Translations under genes and position numbers: made by a program
Origin: Sphingobium yanoikuyae
GTDB lineage: Bacteria > Pseudomonadota > Alphaproteobacteria > Sphingomonadales > Sphingomonadaceae
Assembly (NCBI RefSeq): GCF_034424525.1
Contig: NZ_CP139979.1
Span: forward strand, 5,045,501 to 5,109,500
DNA: 64,000 nucleotides
Direction of reading: 5' to 3'
Shown: one piece after another, positions 8,494 to 19,422 of the stretch
Position numbering within the stretch: position 1 is the stretch's first letter
How the letters are laid out: each line of letters begins with the position of its first letter
The notes under the pieces: generated by a model
Database searches by the model: none
What the model was told of the DNA's origin: nothing
Seen by the model: the letters and a program-made list of their open reading frames with translations, nothing else

Positions 8494-9209
8494 CCGAACA
8501 GTTCGTCGAGGAAATTCACCATCGCGCGGAAGCTGCGGCGGTCGGCATCGGCGCTATAGGCCAGCCCCTTTTCGGGCATATGGACGCTCTCGTCGGTGAA
8601 GGCGTGGCCGGTGTGGCCATAGGCATGAATCTGCCAGTCGCAGCCCGCCTCGGTCAGTTCCTTCGCCAGGCCGACGGTCGCCTCGGGCGGCGCGATCGGG
8701 TCTTCCCAGCCGTGGCAGACCAGCAGCTTCGCGGTGATCGTGGCGTTGGGGAAGGGCGGTGCCTCATAGACGCCGTGGAAGCTGACGCCGCCGGCAATGT
8801 CGGCGCCCGCGCGGGCCAGGTCGAGCACGCATTTGCCGCCGAAGCAGAAGCCGATCGCGGCCGTGCGGGCAGCATCGACCGCCGGCATATCCTTGAGCAG
8901 CGCGTGGCCGCTCAGCATCCGGTCACGAAGCAGCGCGCGGTCGGCGTTGAGTTCGTTCATGTAGCGCCCGGCATCGGGATCCTCGCGGGTGGTGCGCTTG
9001 CCCTGCCCAAAGACGTCGGCGACCAGCACCGCATAGCCCAGCGCCGCGACCTTTTCCGCATAGAGGAAGTCGGCTTCCTTGGTGCCCAGGACATTGGGCA
9101 CCAGCAGGATGCCCGGCACCGGGCCGGCGGCGGCATCGTCGACCACGGCGACGCTTTCGAACGGGCCGCCCGGACCGTCATGGATGATCGTCTGACGGGT
9201 GAGGACCAT
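8490..9209 (-). CDS. Dienelactone hydrolase family protein
   Basis: A 239-residue alpha/beta hydrolase of the dienelactone hydrolase family. The catalytic triad is C122 in GFCFGGKC, D170 in HGWEDPI and H202 in GHTGHAF. The cysteine nucleophile is typical of this family. No signal peptide. Substrates of such proteins range from ring-cleavage lactones to unknown esters. It lies 30 bp after prmA on the same strand and may be cotranscribed with it. Confidence 0.88.
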   Translation of the reverse strand: MVLTRQTIIHDGPGGPFESVAVVDDAAAGPVPGILLVPNVLGTKEADFLYAEKVAALGYAVLVADVFGQGKRTTREDPDAGRYMNELNADRALLRDRMLSGHALLKDMPAVDAARTAAIGFCFGGKCVLDLARAGADIAGGVSFHGVYEAPPFPNATITAKLLVCHGWEDPIAPPEATVGLAKELTEAGCDWQIHAYGHTGHAFTDESVHMPEKGLAYSADADRRSFRAMVNFLDELFG

Positions 9210-9239
9210 GAAAGCGTCTCCTGTGGATAAGTCGAAAAG

Positions 9240-10238
9240 TCAGATGCTGCCGAAGCCGGGGGCTTCGCCACGTGCGGCGGCATTGATGCGGCGGGGGCGT
9301 TTCCAGCCGATCTGCGGGCGCTTGCGCAGGCGCAAAGTCGGCCAATGGCCGCGATCGCTGCGTTCGGCGAGGCGCATGCCCTGCGCGCGATAGGCGGCGA
9401 TCACCGCATCGGCCTGTTCGTTGAGCAGGCCGGCGAGCACGATCGTGCCGCCATCCTCCACCAATGCGCAGAGCGATGGCGCCAGTTCGATCAGCGGCCC
9501 GGCCAGGATATTGGCGATCAGCAGGTCATAGGGCGCGCGCCCGACCAGCGCGGGATGATCCACGCCGGCAGCGGTGCAGAGCGCCAACTGGCCGGCGCCC
9601 CCGCCCAGGGCAATGCCGTTCGCCACGGCGTTCTCGCGGCTGATGTCGACCGCCACCGGATCGATGTCGGAAGCAATCGCATGGGCGCGCGGCCACAATG
9701 TCATCGCGGCAAAGGCGAGCAGGCCGGTGCCGGTGCCGATATCGGCGACATTGCGGAAGCGCATGCCGACGCTGCGCATCCGGTCGATCATCGCCAGGCA
9801 GCCGGCGGTGGTCTCATGCTGGCCGGTGCCAAAGGCGCGACTCGCCTCGATCAGGAAATTGACATGGCCGGGCTGTTCGGGGTCGCTGGCGACATTGCGC
9901 ACATGGAATCGGCCGGCGGTGACGGGCTCCAGCCCCTGCTGGCTCATCGTCACCCAATCCTCGTCGGGCAGCGCTTCCACCTGCGGCTTGATGCCCGATG
10001 CGCTGGGCACCAGGGTTTTGAGCAGCTTGATCGCCGCCGGGCTCGGCTTGCCCTCGAAATAGGCGTCGAGCTGCCACTTGTTCTCGTCGTCCGGCTCCGC
10101 CTCGCTGGTCATCAGCACCGGCGGATGCTCCATCAGGGCGAAGGCGGCGATGTCCCCGTCCAGCGCCTCCGCTTCGGCGCGGGTGCAGGGCAGGGTGACT
10201 TTCCAGCTCTGGGCGGCTGGCGCAGCGACATCATTCAT
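9240..10238 (-). CDS. prmA: Ribosomal protein L11 methyltransferase PrmA
   Basis: A 332-residue SAM-dependent methyltransferase. The segment AFGTGQHETT (135-144), the SAM motif VADIGTGTGLL (164-174) and LLIANILAGPL are characteristic of PrmA, which methylates ribosomal protein L11. The N-terminal half, which binds the substrate in the family, is divergent. Complete, ATG start, cytoplasmic. Confidence 0.92.
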   Translation of the reverse strand: MNDVAAPAAQSWKVTLPCTRAEAEALDGDIAAFALMEHPPVLMTSEAEPDDENKWQLDAYFEGKPSPAAIKLLKTLVPSASGIKPQVEALPDEDWVTMSQQGLEPVTAGRFHVRNVASDPEQPGHVNFLIEASRAFGTGQHETTAGCLAMIDRMRSVGMRFRNVADIGTGTGLLAFAAMTLWPRAHAIASDIDPVAVDISRENAVANGIALGGGAGQLALCTAAGVDHPALVGRAPYDLLIANILAGPLIELAPSLCALVEDGGTIVLAGLLNEQADAVIAAYRAQGMRLAERSDRGHWPTLRLRKRPQIGWKRPRRINAAARGEAPGFGSI

Positions 10239-10277
10239 GCCGCCGCCTTTAGACCAGCGGCAGCGGCAGGAAAAGGG

Positions 10278-11609
10278 TCAGGCGACCTGGCGGCCGAAGT
10301 CGCTGGAGGCATGCCGCAGGCTGGACAGCTTGCCCTCGACGCTCATGAAGCCGCGTTCCAGCTGGTCGATTTCCGATGCGACCACTTCGGTGTCCTGGCG
10401 GATCGCCGAAATGGTGGTCGACATCGAGTCGGCCGCCAGCGCGGTTTCATCGACGGCGGCGGTGATCATCGTCACGGTCTGGGCCTGGGCGTCCATGGCG
10501 TGGCGAATGCGCTGGGCACTGGCCTGCACTTCGCCGACGGTGTCGCGGATGCGCTCGTTGGTCTCCACCGACTGGCGGGTCGATGCCTGGATGGCGGCGA
10601 TCTTGCCGGCAATCTCGTCGGTGGCGCGGGCGGTCTGGTTGGCCAGGCTCTTCACTTCCTGCGCCACCACGGCAAAGCCGCGACCGGCGTCACCGGCACG
10701 GGCGGCCTCGATCGTGGCGTTGAGCGCCAGCAGGTTGGTCTGGCCGGCAATGTCGCGGATCAGGCCCAGGATCGATTCGATCGACTTGGCATGGTCCGAC
10801 AGGGTGGCCGACATGGAAACGGCGTCGCCCGATTGCGACGCGGCGCGCTGTGCCACTTCGGCGGCGCTTTCCACTTCGGTGCGCGCGTCCTCGATGGCGC
10901 GGATCAGGCCGGCCGAGGTGCGGGCAGCCTCGCGCATCGCAAGGGCGGATTGTTCGGCGGCTGCGGCGACTTCCGACGCCTTGCCCAGCATGCCGCGGGT
11001 CGCGGCGGAGGCATCCTTGGCCTGTTCGCGCAGCGATTCGCCCAGCTGCGACGCGCCGTCGATCTCGCCCATGATGCGCTGTTCGAACAGGACGCCGAAC
11101 TGCTGGCGCGCATTGCGCTGGCTTTCGGCATCGTCGATCGCGATCACATTGGCCATCAGCCCGGCATCGACCATGCCGACCTGCGCCATGATGTCGACCA
11201 ACCGGCGCCGGGTGGCGTCGTCGGCTGCGCGTTCCCAGATGATATCGGTCAGTTTCTCGTTGGCCGCGGCGACGGGCAGCAGCACGCCGCGCACCGAAAT
11301 GCCGTGCTTGCGGGCGTGGCGGACGCAGGCGGTGGAGGACAGCGCCCAGTCGCCGGCGCTGTAATGGCGCAGCTTCTGGCGGACATATTCATGCGCGGCG
11401 GTCTCGATCTTCGCCAGCGTCGTGGGCTGCAACCGGTTTCGCAGGCCCGAACTGTCCATATAGGTGGAAAAGAAGGTGCGAGCGGCGACGACCGCATCGT
11501 CGGCAACCAGCTGCTCGATTTCGGCCATGCCACGGGCCAGATCACCGCGGGGGTCCACTTCGGCCAGCATGTGGGCGATGGCGTTCCTGGGCGTGGTGGC
11601 GGAAGTCAT
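10278..11609 (-). CDS. Soluble globin-coupled methyl-accepting chemotaxis protein
   Basis: A 443-residue protein with no membrane segment. The first 175 or so residues look like a protoglobin sensor, with a histidine pair (H98, H102 in [11 protein letters not shown]) as candidate proximal heme ligands. The rest is a long coiled coil with the conserved chemoreceptor hairpin tip [20 protein letters not shown] (287-306), which contacts CheA/CheW. This is the HemAT-like layout for oxygen or gas sensing. No chemotaxis genes are adjacent. It is divergent from sdhC across about 170 bp. Confidence 0.88.
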   Translation of the reverse strand: MTSATTPRNAIAHMLAEVDPRGDLARGMAEIEQLVADDAVVAARTFFSTYMDSSGLRNRLQPTTLAKIETAAHEYVRQKLRHYSAGDWALSSTACVRHARKHGISVRGVLLPVAAANEKLTDIIWERAADDATRRRLVDIMAQVGMVDAGLMANVIAIDDAESQRNARQQFGVLFEQRIMGEIDGASQLGESLREQAKDASAATRGMLGKASEVAAAAEQSALAMREAARTSAGLIRAIEDARTEVESAAEVAQRAASQSGDAVSMSATLSDHAKSIESILGLIRDIAGQTNLLALNATIEAARAGDAGRGFAVVAQEVKSLANQTARATDEIAGKIAAIQASTRQSVETNERIRDTVGEVQASAQRIRHAMDAQAQTVTMITAAVDETALAADSMSTTISAIRQDTEVVASEIDQLERGFMSVEGKLSSLRHASSDFGRQVA

Positions 11610-11731
11610 GGATTGCAGAACCCCAAATAGGTGTCAGGACGAACCAGGCGGTGATAGCGCCATTTGGTTAATCACTTCTTATTTGGGCGCGCGCATCGAC
11701 ATGGTCCGCGCGGCTTGCCCTTCGGCGTCTT

Positions 11732-11748
11732 CGCTCCTAAGGGGAGCG
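11732..11748 (+). promoter_or_regulatory. Hairpin in the sdhC leader
   Basis: CGCTCC (11732-11737) and GGAGCG (11743-11748) flank a 5-nt loop about 33 bp before the sdhC start, inside the shared regulatory gap with the divergent chemoreceptor gene. It could be a leader hairpin or operator; no clear sigma-70 hexamers were recognised. Confidence 0.3.
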
Positions 11749-11781
11749 GACTCAAAGGACATAGCAGGGACCTGGGTAGAC

Positions 11782-12177
11782 ATGGCGCGAACCACAAGCC
11801 GGCCGCTCTCGCCGCATTTGACGATCTGGAAATGGGGGCCGGCAATGGCCGTCTCCATCATTCACCGCGTGACGGGCAATGGCCTGGCCACCGCCGGTGC
11901 TCTTGGCCTCATCTGGTGGCTGATGGCCGCCGCGACCGGCCCGGAAGCCTATGCCACCTTCGTCACCTGCGCGACCTCGCCGATTGGCTATCTGGTCATG
12001 GCGGGCCTGTCCTGGTTCTTCTTCCAGCACCTCTTCTCGGGTCTGCGTCACTTCGTGCTCGACATGGGTGCGGGCTATGATCTCAAGACCAGCAAGACCT
12101 GGTCGATCCTGACCTTCGTGCTGTCGACGATCGCCACCGCCGCCTTCTGGGCCGCGATCTGCCTGGGGAAATTCTGA
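11782..12177 (+). CDS. sdhC: Succinate dehydrogenase cytochrome b556 subunit
   Basis: A 131-residue membrane anchor of complex II. It has three hydrophobic helices and the signature SIIHRVTG (H28/R29) plus the heme-ligand region FQHLFSGLRH (H83). With SdhD it binds heme b and ubiquinone. ATG 11782 gives the typical MARTTSRPLSPHLTIWKWG start; a longer frame from 11464 is not homologous. Its stop overlaps the sdhD start by one base (TGATG). Confidence 0.95.
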   Translation: MARTTSRPLSPHLTIWKWGPAMAVSIIHRVTGNGLATAGALGLIWWLMAAATGPEAYATFVTCATSPIGYLVMAGLSWFFFQHLFSGLRHFVLDMGAGYDLKTSKTWSILTFVLSTIATAAFWAAICLGKF

Positions 12178-12566
12178 TGGGTACCGGAACCGGAATCGGC
12201 CGCGTCCGCGGTCTTGGCTCGGCCAAGCATGGCGCGCACCACTGGCTGGCACAGCGCTACACCGCCATCGGCAATCTGCTGCTGGTGCTGTGGCTGCTCT
12301 TCAGCCTGATCGCACTGCCCGGCCTCGATTATGAGAGCGTGGTCAACTGGATCCACAATCCGCTGGTCGCCGTGCCGCTGATGCTGATGGTCGTCAGCAT
12401 CTTCATGCATCTGCGTCTGGGCATGCAGGTCATGCTGGAGGACTATGTCCACGACAAGGGCCTGGCCTTCTTCTCGATGCTGCTGCTGAACTTCTATGCC
12501 TATGCCGGCGCTGCCGCGGGCGTCTTCGCGATCGCCAAGATCGCCTTCATCGGGGTCGTCAAGTAA
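12177..12566 (+). CDS. sdhD: Succinate dehydrogenase hydrophobic membrane anchor subunit
   Basis: A 129-residue protein with three transmembrane helices and the conserved [19 protein letters not shown] segment that shapes the quinone/heme site of alphaproteobacterial SdhD. It overlaps both sdhC and sdhA by one base, showing a tightly coupled operon. Confidence 0.94.
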   Translation: MGTGTGIGRVRGLGSAKHGAHHWLAQRYTAIGNLLLVLWLLFSLIALPGLDYESVVNWIHNPLVAVPLMLMVVSIFMHLRLGMQVMLEDYVHDKGLAFFSMLLLNFYAYAGAAAGVFAIAKIAFIGVVK

Positions 12567-14380
12567 TGAGCGAAGCCTACAAGATCATCGACCATACCTA
12601 CGACACCGTCGTCGTGGGTGCTGGCGGCTCGGGCCTGCGCGCCACCATGGGCAGCGCCGAGGCGGGTCTCAAGACCGCCTGCATCACCAAGCTGTTCCCG
12701 ACCCGCAGCCACACCGTGGCGGCGCAGGGCGGCATCGCCGCCTCGCTCGGCAACAACAGCCCCGACCACTGGACCTGGCACATGTACGACACCGTCAAGG
12801 GGTCGGACTGGCTGGGTGACCAGGACGCGATCGAATATATGGTGCGTGAAGCACCGGCGGCCGTGATCGAGCTGGAACATGCCGGCGTGCCGTTCAGCCG
12901 CAACCAGGACGGCACCATCTATCAGCGTCCGTTCGGCGGCCACATGCAGAATATGGGCGCCGGCCCGCCGGTGCAGCGCACCTGCGCCGCCGCCGACCGT
13001 ACCGGCCACGCCATGCTGCACGCTCTCTACCAGCAGAGCCTGAAGTATGACGCCGACTTCTACATCGAATATTTCGCCATCGACCTGATCATGGAAGATG
13101 GCCCGAACGGCAAGGAATGCCGCGGCGTCATCGCCATCTGCATGGAAGATGGCAGCATCCACCGCTTCCGCAGCCATGCCGTCGTGCTGGCGACCGGTGG
13201 CTATGGCCGCGCCTATTTCTCGGCCACTTCGGCCCATAGCTGCACCGGCGACGGCGGTGGCATGGTGCTACGCGCCGGCCTGCCGCTGCAGGATCTGGAA
13301 TTCGTCCAGTTCCACCCGACCGGCATCTATGGCGCGGGCGTGCTGATCACCGAAGGCGCGCGCGGCGAAGGCGGCTACCTCACCAATTCCGAAGGCGAGC
13401 GTTTCATGGAACGCTATGCCCCGTCGGCGAAGGATCTGGCGTCGCGTGACGTCGTGTCGCGCTCGATGGCGATGGAAATGCGCGAGGGCCGTGGCGTCGG
13501 CGAGCACAAGGATCATATCTTCCTGCACCTCGACCATATCGATCCCAAGGTTCTGGCCGAGCGCCTGCCGGGCATCACCGAAAGCGGAAAGATCTTTGCC
13601 GGTGTCGACCTGACCCGCCAGCCGCTGCCCGTGACCCCGACGGTCCATTACAATATGGGCGGCATCCCCTGTAACTATCATGGCCAGGTGGTGACGAAGG
13701 TCGGCGACGATCCGGAAGTCGTGGTGCCGGGCCTGTTCGCGGTCGGCGAAGCGGCCTGCGTGTCGGTCCATGGCGCGAACCGCCTGGGCTCCAATTCGCT
13801 GATCGACCTTGTCGTGTTCGGCCGCGCGACCGGCCTGTTCCTCAAGGACAATCTGAAGCCCAACACCCCGCACAAGCCGCTGCCGGCCAATGCGGCCGAT
13901 CTGGCGCTGTCGCGCCTCGATCACTATCGCAACGCCAACGGCACCACCTCGACGGCGGACATCCGCATGGACATGCAGCGCACCATGCAGAAGCATGCCG
14001 CCGTGTTCCGCGACAGCGAATTGCTGGCCGACGGCGTCGTCAAGATGCAGGCGGTCAACAAGCGCCTGCAGGACGTCAAGATCGCCGACCGCTCGCTGAT
14101 CTGGAACACCGACCTGATCGAGACGCTGGAACTGGACAATCTCATGAGCCAGGCCATCTGCACGATGGAAGGCGCCGAGGCCCGCAAGGAATCGCGCGGC
14201 GCCCATGCGCATGAGGATTTCCCGAACCGCGACGACGAAAACTGGATGAAGCACACCATCAGCTGGTTCGAAGGCTGGGGTGGATCGAGCGGCAAGGTGA
14301 CGCTCGATTATCGTCCGGTCCACGATTACACGATGACCGACGAGGCCGAGTATATCAAGCCGAAGGCGCGCGTATACTAA
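12566..14380 (+). CDS. sdhA: Succinate dehydrogenase flavoprotein subunit
   Basis: A 604-residue flavoprotein that oxidises succinate to fumarate in the TCA cycle. The Rossmann motif [12 protein letters not shown] is at 15-26. The covalently FAD-bearing histidine is H49 in [12 protein letters not shown]. The active-site segment TEGARGEGG and the C-terminal [11 protein letters not shown] are present. It is the last gene of this operon: a terminator follows at 14411, and sdhB is not in the window. Confidence 0.97.
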   Translation: MSEAYKIIDHTYDTVVVGAGGSGLRATMGSAEAGLKTACITKLFPTRSHTVAAQGGIAASLGNNSPDHWTWHMYDTVKGSDWLGDQDAIEYMVREAPAAVIELEHAGVPFSRNQDGTIYQRPFGGHMQNMGAGPPVQRTCAAADRTGHAMLHALYQQSLKYDADFYIEYFAIDLIMEDGPNGKECRGVIAICMEDGSIHRFRSHAVVLATGGYGRAYFSATSAHSCTGDGGGMVLRAGLPLQDLEFVQFHPTGIYGAGVLITEGARGEGGYLTNSEGERFMERYAPSAKDLASRDVVSRSMAMEMREGRGVGEHKDHIFLHLDHIDPKVLAERLPGITESGKIFAGVDLTRQPLPVTPTVHYNMGGIPCNYHGQVVTKVGDDPEVVVPGLFAVGEAACVSVHGANRLGSNSLIDLVVFGRATGLFLKDNLKPNTPHKPLPANAADLALSRLDHYRNANGTTSTADIRMDMQRTMQKHAAVFRDSELLADGVVKMQAVNKRLQDVKIADRSLIWNTDLIETLELDNLMSQAICTMEGAEARKESRGAHAHEDFPNRDDENWMKHTISWFEGWGGSSGKVTLDYRPVHDYTMTDEAEYIKPKARVY

Positions 14381-14410
14381 GCCTCTGGCATCATGCCGGA
14401 AATTTGAAGA

Positions 14411-14437
14411 GGGCGGGCCATCTGGTCCGCCCTTTTT
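14411..14437 (+). terminator. Rho-independent terminator after sdhA
   Basis: Nine-base-pair stem GGGCGGGCC/GGTCCGCCC (14411-14419, 14424-14432; one G-U pair) with loop ATCT, followed by TTTTT at 14433-14437. It closes the sdhCDA operon. Confidence 0.85.
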
Positions 14438-14458
14438 CTTTGCCCATTGCCAGCGCGC

Positions 14459-14470
14459 GATCAGGCTCTA
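14459..14470. repeat. Half copy of the 2854-2917 palindrome arm
   Basis: GATCAGGCTCTA is the exact reverse complement of the 12 bases at 2854-2865. It lies between the sdhA terminator and the next gene, and probably marks a remnant of the same extragenic repeat family. Confidence 0.45.
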
Positions 14471-14504
14471 GCTTGGGTGCCGATCGATCAAGGAGGTGCC
14501 GGCG

Positions 14505-15131
14505 ATGCGGAAACCTGTTGGACGTCAGGGGATGATCCTGCTGCCCTTGCTGCTGACGGCAGCGGCTCCCCCTAAAGATGTGGACGCGGTGCTGGCGCTG
14601 ACGCGGACAACGAAAGCGACATATGCGGTCTGCACCTGGAATGTGGTGACGCCCAGCGAGGAAGTGCAGCTCAAGGAATGGGCGGCCGAATATCATCAGG
14701 GCGACCGTCACCGGGTCGAAACCCCGCGCGACCGGATCGTCGCCAATTGCGCGACCGGGGAGGCGCAGCATCTCGACGTGCGCACTGGTGAAGTGTCAAC
14801 TTCGCCGTCACTCGCGGCCGCCGCTTGTGGCGTCGATGCCAACCGCAAGCTGGTCGCTAAGGAGTTTCTGGGGCGGGAGACCGGCGGTCGCTATGGCCCG
14901 GTTTCGCGCATCGCGGTGGCCGATGAAGGCAATCTGCGCACCTATGATGTGCTCGACGACGGCGCGATCATCGCGGCGACGATCCATGACGCCAATGATG
15001 ACGCGACGGAGCGGCTGACCAGCGCGGTCCTCACCTACAGCCACAGCCTGCCCGAAGCCGATATCTTCTCCACCGCCTCGCTCAGCCGCAGCGTCGTCCC
15101 CGACGGCTGCCGCAGCGGCCATGGGGGATGA
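14505..15131 (+). CDS. Hypothetical secreted protein
   Basis: A 208-residue protein without a recognised family. The N-terminus (MRKPVGRQGMILLPLLLTAAA) looks like a signal peptide. The rest is mixed alpha/beta with cysteines in VCTWNVV, ANCATG, AACGVD and DGCRSG, which suggests periplasmic disulfides. ATG 14505 is chosen because a near-perfect Shine-Dalgarno AAGGAGGT ends 7 nt before it; a GTG at 14496 overlaps that site. It lies where sdhB might be expected but shows no iron-sulfur motifs. Confidence 0.72.
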   Translation: MRKPVGRQGMILLPLLLTAAAPPKDVDAVLALTRTTKATYAVCTWNVVTPSEEVQLKEWAAEYHQGDRHRVETPRDRIVANCATGEAQHLDVRTGEVSTSPSLAAAACGVDANRKLVAKEFLGRETGGRYGPVSRIAVADEGNLRTYDVLDDGAIIAATIHDANDDATERLTSAVLTYSHSLPEADIFSTASLSRSVVPDGCRSGHGG

Positions 15132-15140
15132 GGGGAGCGA

Positions 15141-15605
15141 TCAGGTCATGGCAAAAGGCAACAGCGCCCGATAAACGTCGATCCCCGGCTTGCCTTCCAC
15201 CCGGCCACCCTGGCGCAGGATGAAGGCATGGCGGACGATTTCGGCCTGCTGCTCGATGCCATATCGGGCGAACGGCTTGCCCGGCTCGATCGCATAGTCA
15301 TAGCGGCAGAAGGGGTGTCGCATCAGCGGCAGCCAATATTTGCCCGATCGCTGCGCCTGCCAGACATGAGTCATCTCATGGATGAACAGGCCCTGCAGGC
15401 TGAGCGGGCTGGCGCAGAAATCGTCGCAGAAGAGGCCGCCTTCGGGATGAAACCACAGGTCGCCATCGGGCGCCATGGTCACCGCGCGCGGCTGGAAAGG
15501 CCACCATTTGCGGTTGTGGACGCGCACCCGGTCATAGGCGATCGCGTCACCGAACATCGTCCGGGCGAGCGCGGCCTCCTCAAATGTCAGCGGACGGCTG
15601 GTCAA
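15141..15605 (-). CDS. Small HEMTH-motif protein ('vgr-related' type)
   Basis: A 154-residue protein with a zinc-metallopeptidase-like HExxH motif, H76-E-M-T-H80 in GLFIHEMTHVWQ. It resembles sphingomonad proteins often labelled 'vgr-related protein', a name with little functional meaning. No signal peptide. The start is TTG 15605-15603, overlapping the stop of the upstream copper-chaperone gene by 4 nt (TTGA), so it is probably translationally coupled. Whether it is an active peptidase is not known. Confidence 0.75.
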   Translation of the reverse strand: MTSRPLTFEEAALARTMFGDAIAYDRVRVHNRKWWPFQPRAVTMAPDGDLWFHPEGGLFCDDFCASPLSLQGLFIHEMTHVWQAQRSGKYWLPLMRHPFCRYDYAIEPGKPFARYGIEQQAEIVRHAFILRQGGRVEGKPGIDVYRALLPFAMT

Positions 15606-16087
15606 TGTGCCTTATGCTCTTCCGTCGCATTGCCCGCAGCAGGGGCCGTCGGTGCGCTGCCGTCGGGCTTGCGGATCACCGCGTCGACCAGCAACCGGTC
15701 GCCGTTCGACATCAGGAAGGTGAGTTGCATCTTGCCCCGGCTGATCGCGGTATCGTTGACGCCCCAGATCATCAGATGCTTGCCGCCCGGCGCGAACGCG
15801 ACCGTGCCCTTGGCCGGCACGTCGACGCTCTCGATCGGCTGCATCGACATCATGCCGTCCTTGCCGACGCTCTCATGCATCTCGACCTTGAGCGCATAGT
15901 CGGTCATCACTCCGCGCAACTGCACCCCGGCGTCGCCGCCATGGGCCACGAAATAGCCCGCCGACGGCGTATCCTTGTTGGGTGACAGCCGGACCCAGGC
16001 CTGGTCGACATAGCTCGGCGCAGGGTCGCCACAGCCGGCAAGGGCCAGCGGCGCGGCGAGGGCGATAAGGGCAAGGGGCGCACGCAT
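15602..16087 (-). CDS. PCu(A)C-family copper chaperone lipoprotein
   Basis: A 161-residue periplasmic copper chaperone. The signal peptide ends in the lipobox LALAGC (C19). The copper-binding pattern of the PCu(A)C (DUF461) family is visible: M70-H71-E72 in VEMHES, methionines at 79-82, and H104-x-M106 in GGKHLMIW. Such proteins deliver Cu(I) to the CuA site of cytochrome oxidase. It has a histidine-containing C-terminal tail (TEEHKAH) that may also bind copper. Coupled to the downstream HEMTH protein. Confidence 0.9.
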   Translation of the reverse strand: MRAPLALIALAAPLALAGCGDPAPSYVDQAWVRLSPNKDTPSAGYFVAHGGDAGVQLRGVMTDYALKVEMHESVGKDGMMSMQPIESVDVPAKGTVAFAPGGKHLMIWGVNDTAISRGKMQLTFLMSNGDRLLVDAVIRKPDGSAPTAPAAGNATEEHKAH

Positions 16088-16146
16088 GGATCAGGGCTCC
16101 GTGACTGTCTCGTTTCCGGTCAATGCCTGACTAATCGCGCCTGATC

Positions 16147-16174
16147 CTTGTGCCAAGCGAAAGCGCGCCTATAT
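16147..16174 (+). promoter_or_regulatory. Possible heat-shock (RpoH-type) promoter of dnaK
   Basis: CTTG at 16147-16150 and CCTATAT at 16168-16174 are separated by 17 nt, about 90 bp before the dnaK start. This loosely fits the alphaproteobacterial sigma-32 pattern. Placement is tentative. Confidence 0.3.
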
Positions 16175-16264
16175 CCCTTGCGCAAACCGGCCTTGCCTTG
16201 GCGCTTACGTGAGGTATGGGGCCGTCAACCGCTGAATTTATTTTGGGGTTCAAAGAGGACACAA

Positions 16265-18163
<1,899 letters not shown>

Positions 18164-18266
18164 GCCCCATGAAACGCTCCTCGACTTCGCTTCGGGCGGA
18201 CAGGCTGGTTTCTGACCAGTGCATCCGTTCGGAGCGAGGCCGGGGACCGTGCGCGCCGAGGGCGAG

Positions 18267-19406
18267 ATGACGACCGAAATCGACTATTACGAACTGCTCG
18301 AAGTAGAACGCACAGCCGACGGGGCCGCGATCAAGAGCGCCTATCGCAAGCTGGCGATGAAATATCACCCGGACAAGACCGGGGGCTGCACCGACAGCGA
18401 GGCCAAGTTCAAGGCCGTTTCCGAAGCCTATGACTGCCTGAAGGATCCGCAGAAGCGGGCGGCCTATGACCGGTTCGGTCATGCCGCGTTCAAGCAGCAG
18501 CAACAGGGCGGCGGTGGTGGCGGATTCCACGGCGGTGCCGGTGGTTTCTCCGACCTTGGCGATATTTTCGAGACGATCTTTGGCCAGGCCGGCTTTGGCG
18601 GCGGTGGTGGCGGACGCCAGCAGCAGCGCCGCGGCGCGGACCTGCGCTATGATCTCGAAATCTCGCTGGACGAAGCCTATCATGGCAAGAAGACCGAGAT
18701 CGAGATCGAGGTGTCGGCCGCCTGCGACAGCTGCGAAGGTTCGGGCGCCCAGCCGGGCACCGGGGTCAAGACCTGCGGCACCTGCCATGGCCATGGCCAG
18801 GTGCGGGCGCAGCAGGGCTTCTTCGTGGTCGAGCGGACCTGCCCCAGCTGCCATGGCGCGGGCCAGGTGATCGAAAGCCCCTGCAAATCCTGTCGCGGCG
18901 AAGGCCGGGTCGATCGCCCCAAGACGCTGTCGGTCAATATCCCGGCGGGCGTTGACGAAGGTACCCGCATTCGCCTGTCGGGCGAAGGCGAGGCCGGCGC
19001 GCGTGGCGCGCCGGCGGGCGATCTTTACATCTTCCTGCATGTGAAGCGGCACAGCATCTTCGAACGGGATGGCACGACGCTATTCTGTCGCGTGCCGGTC
19101 AGCATCACGACGGCGGCGCTGGGCGGGATGATCGAAGTGCCGGGCCTCGATGGCCAGCGGCATGAGATCAAGATCCCGAGCGGCATCCAGTCGGGCAAGC
19201 AGATCAAGCAGCGCGGCGCCGGCATGCCGGTGCTGAACGGTCGCGGTCAGGGCGACCTGGTCGTCCAGGTCGATGTCGAGACGCCGACCAAGCTGACGGC
19301 CAAGCAGCGCGAACTGCTCGAAGCCTTCCGCGAGACCGAGACCGGCGAGGAATGCCCGCAATCGAGCGGCTTCTTCGGCAAGCTCAAGGAATTGTGGGGG
19401 GACTGA
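18267..19406 (+). CDS. dnaJ: Molecular chaperone DnaJ (Hsp40)
   Basis: A 379-residue type-I DnaJ. The J domain has the HPD triad at 34-36. A glycine-rich linker (about 81-116) follows. The zinc-binding domain has four CxxCxGxG repeats with cysteines near 153/156, 170/173, 192/195 and 206/209. It stimulates the ATPase of DnaK. ATG 18267 overlaps the stop of a short upstream frame (18169-18270) as ATGA, so coupling is possible. A structured leader lies between dnaK and dnaJ. Confidence 0.97.
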   Translation: MTTEIDYYELLEVERTADGAAIKSAYRKLAMKYHPDKTGGCTDSEAKFKAVSEAYDCLKDPQKRAAYDRFGHAAFKQQQQGGGGGGFHGGAGGFSDLGDIFETIFGQAGFGGGGGGRQQQRRGADLRYDLEISLDEAYHGKKTEIEIEVSAACDSCEGSGAQPGTGVKTCGTCHGHGQVRAQQGFFVVERTCPSCHGAGQVIESPCKSCRGEGRVDRPKTLSVNIPAGVDEGTRIRLSGEGEAGARGAPAGDLYIFLHVKRHSIFERDGTTLFCRVPVSITTAALGGMIEVPGLDGQRHEIKIPSGIQSGKQIKQRGAGMPVLNGRGQGDLVVQVDVETPTKLTAKQRELLEAFRETETGEECPQSSGFFGKLKELWGD

Positions 19407-19422
19407 TCCTCCCCACAGGACT

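Noticed and set aside
9345..11630. 761-codon plus-strand frame
   Set aside because: Antisense to prmA and the chemoreceptor gene. Low-complexity Gly/Ala/His/Arg composition and no recognisable motif.
14505..15131. Assignment of this gene as sdhB
   Set aside because: The protein is exported and lacks the cysteine clusters for the three iron-sulfur centres.
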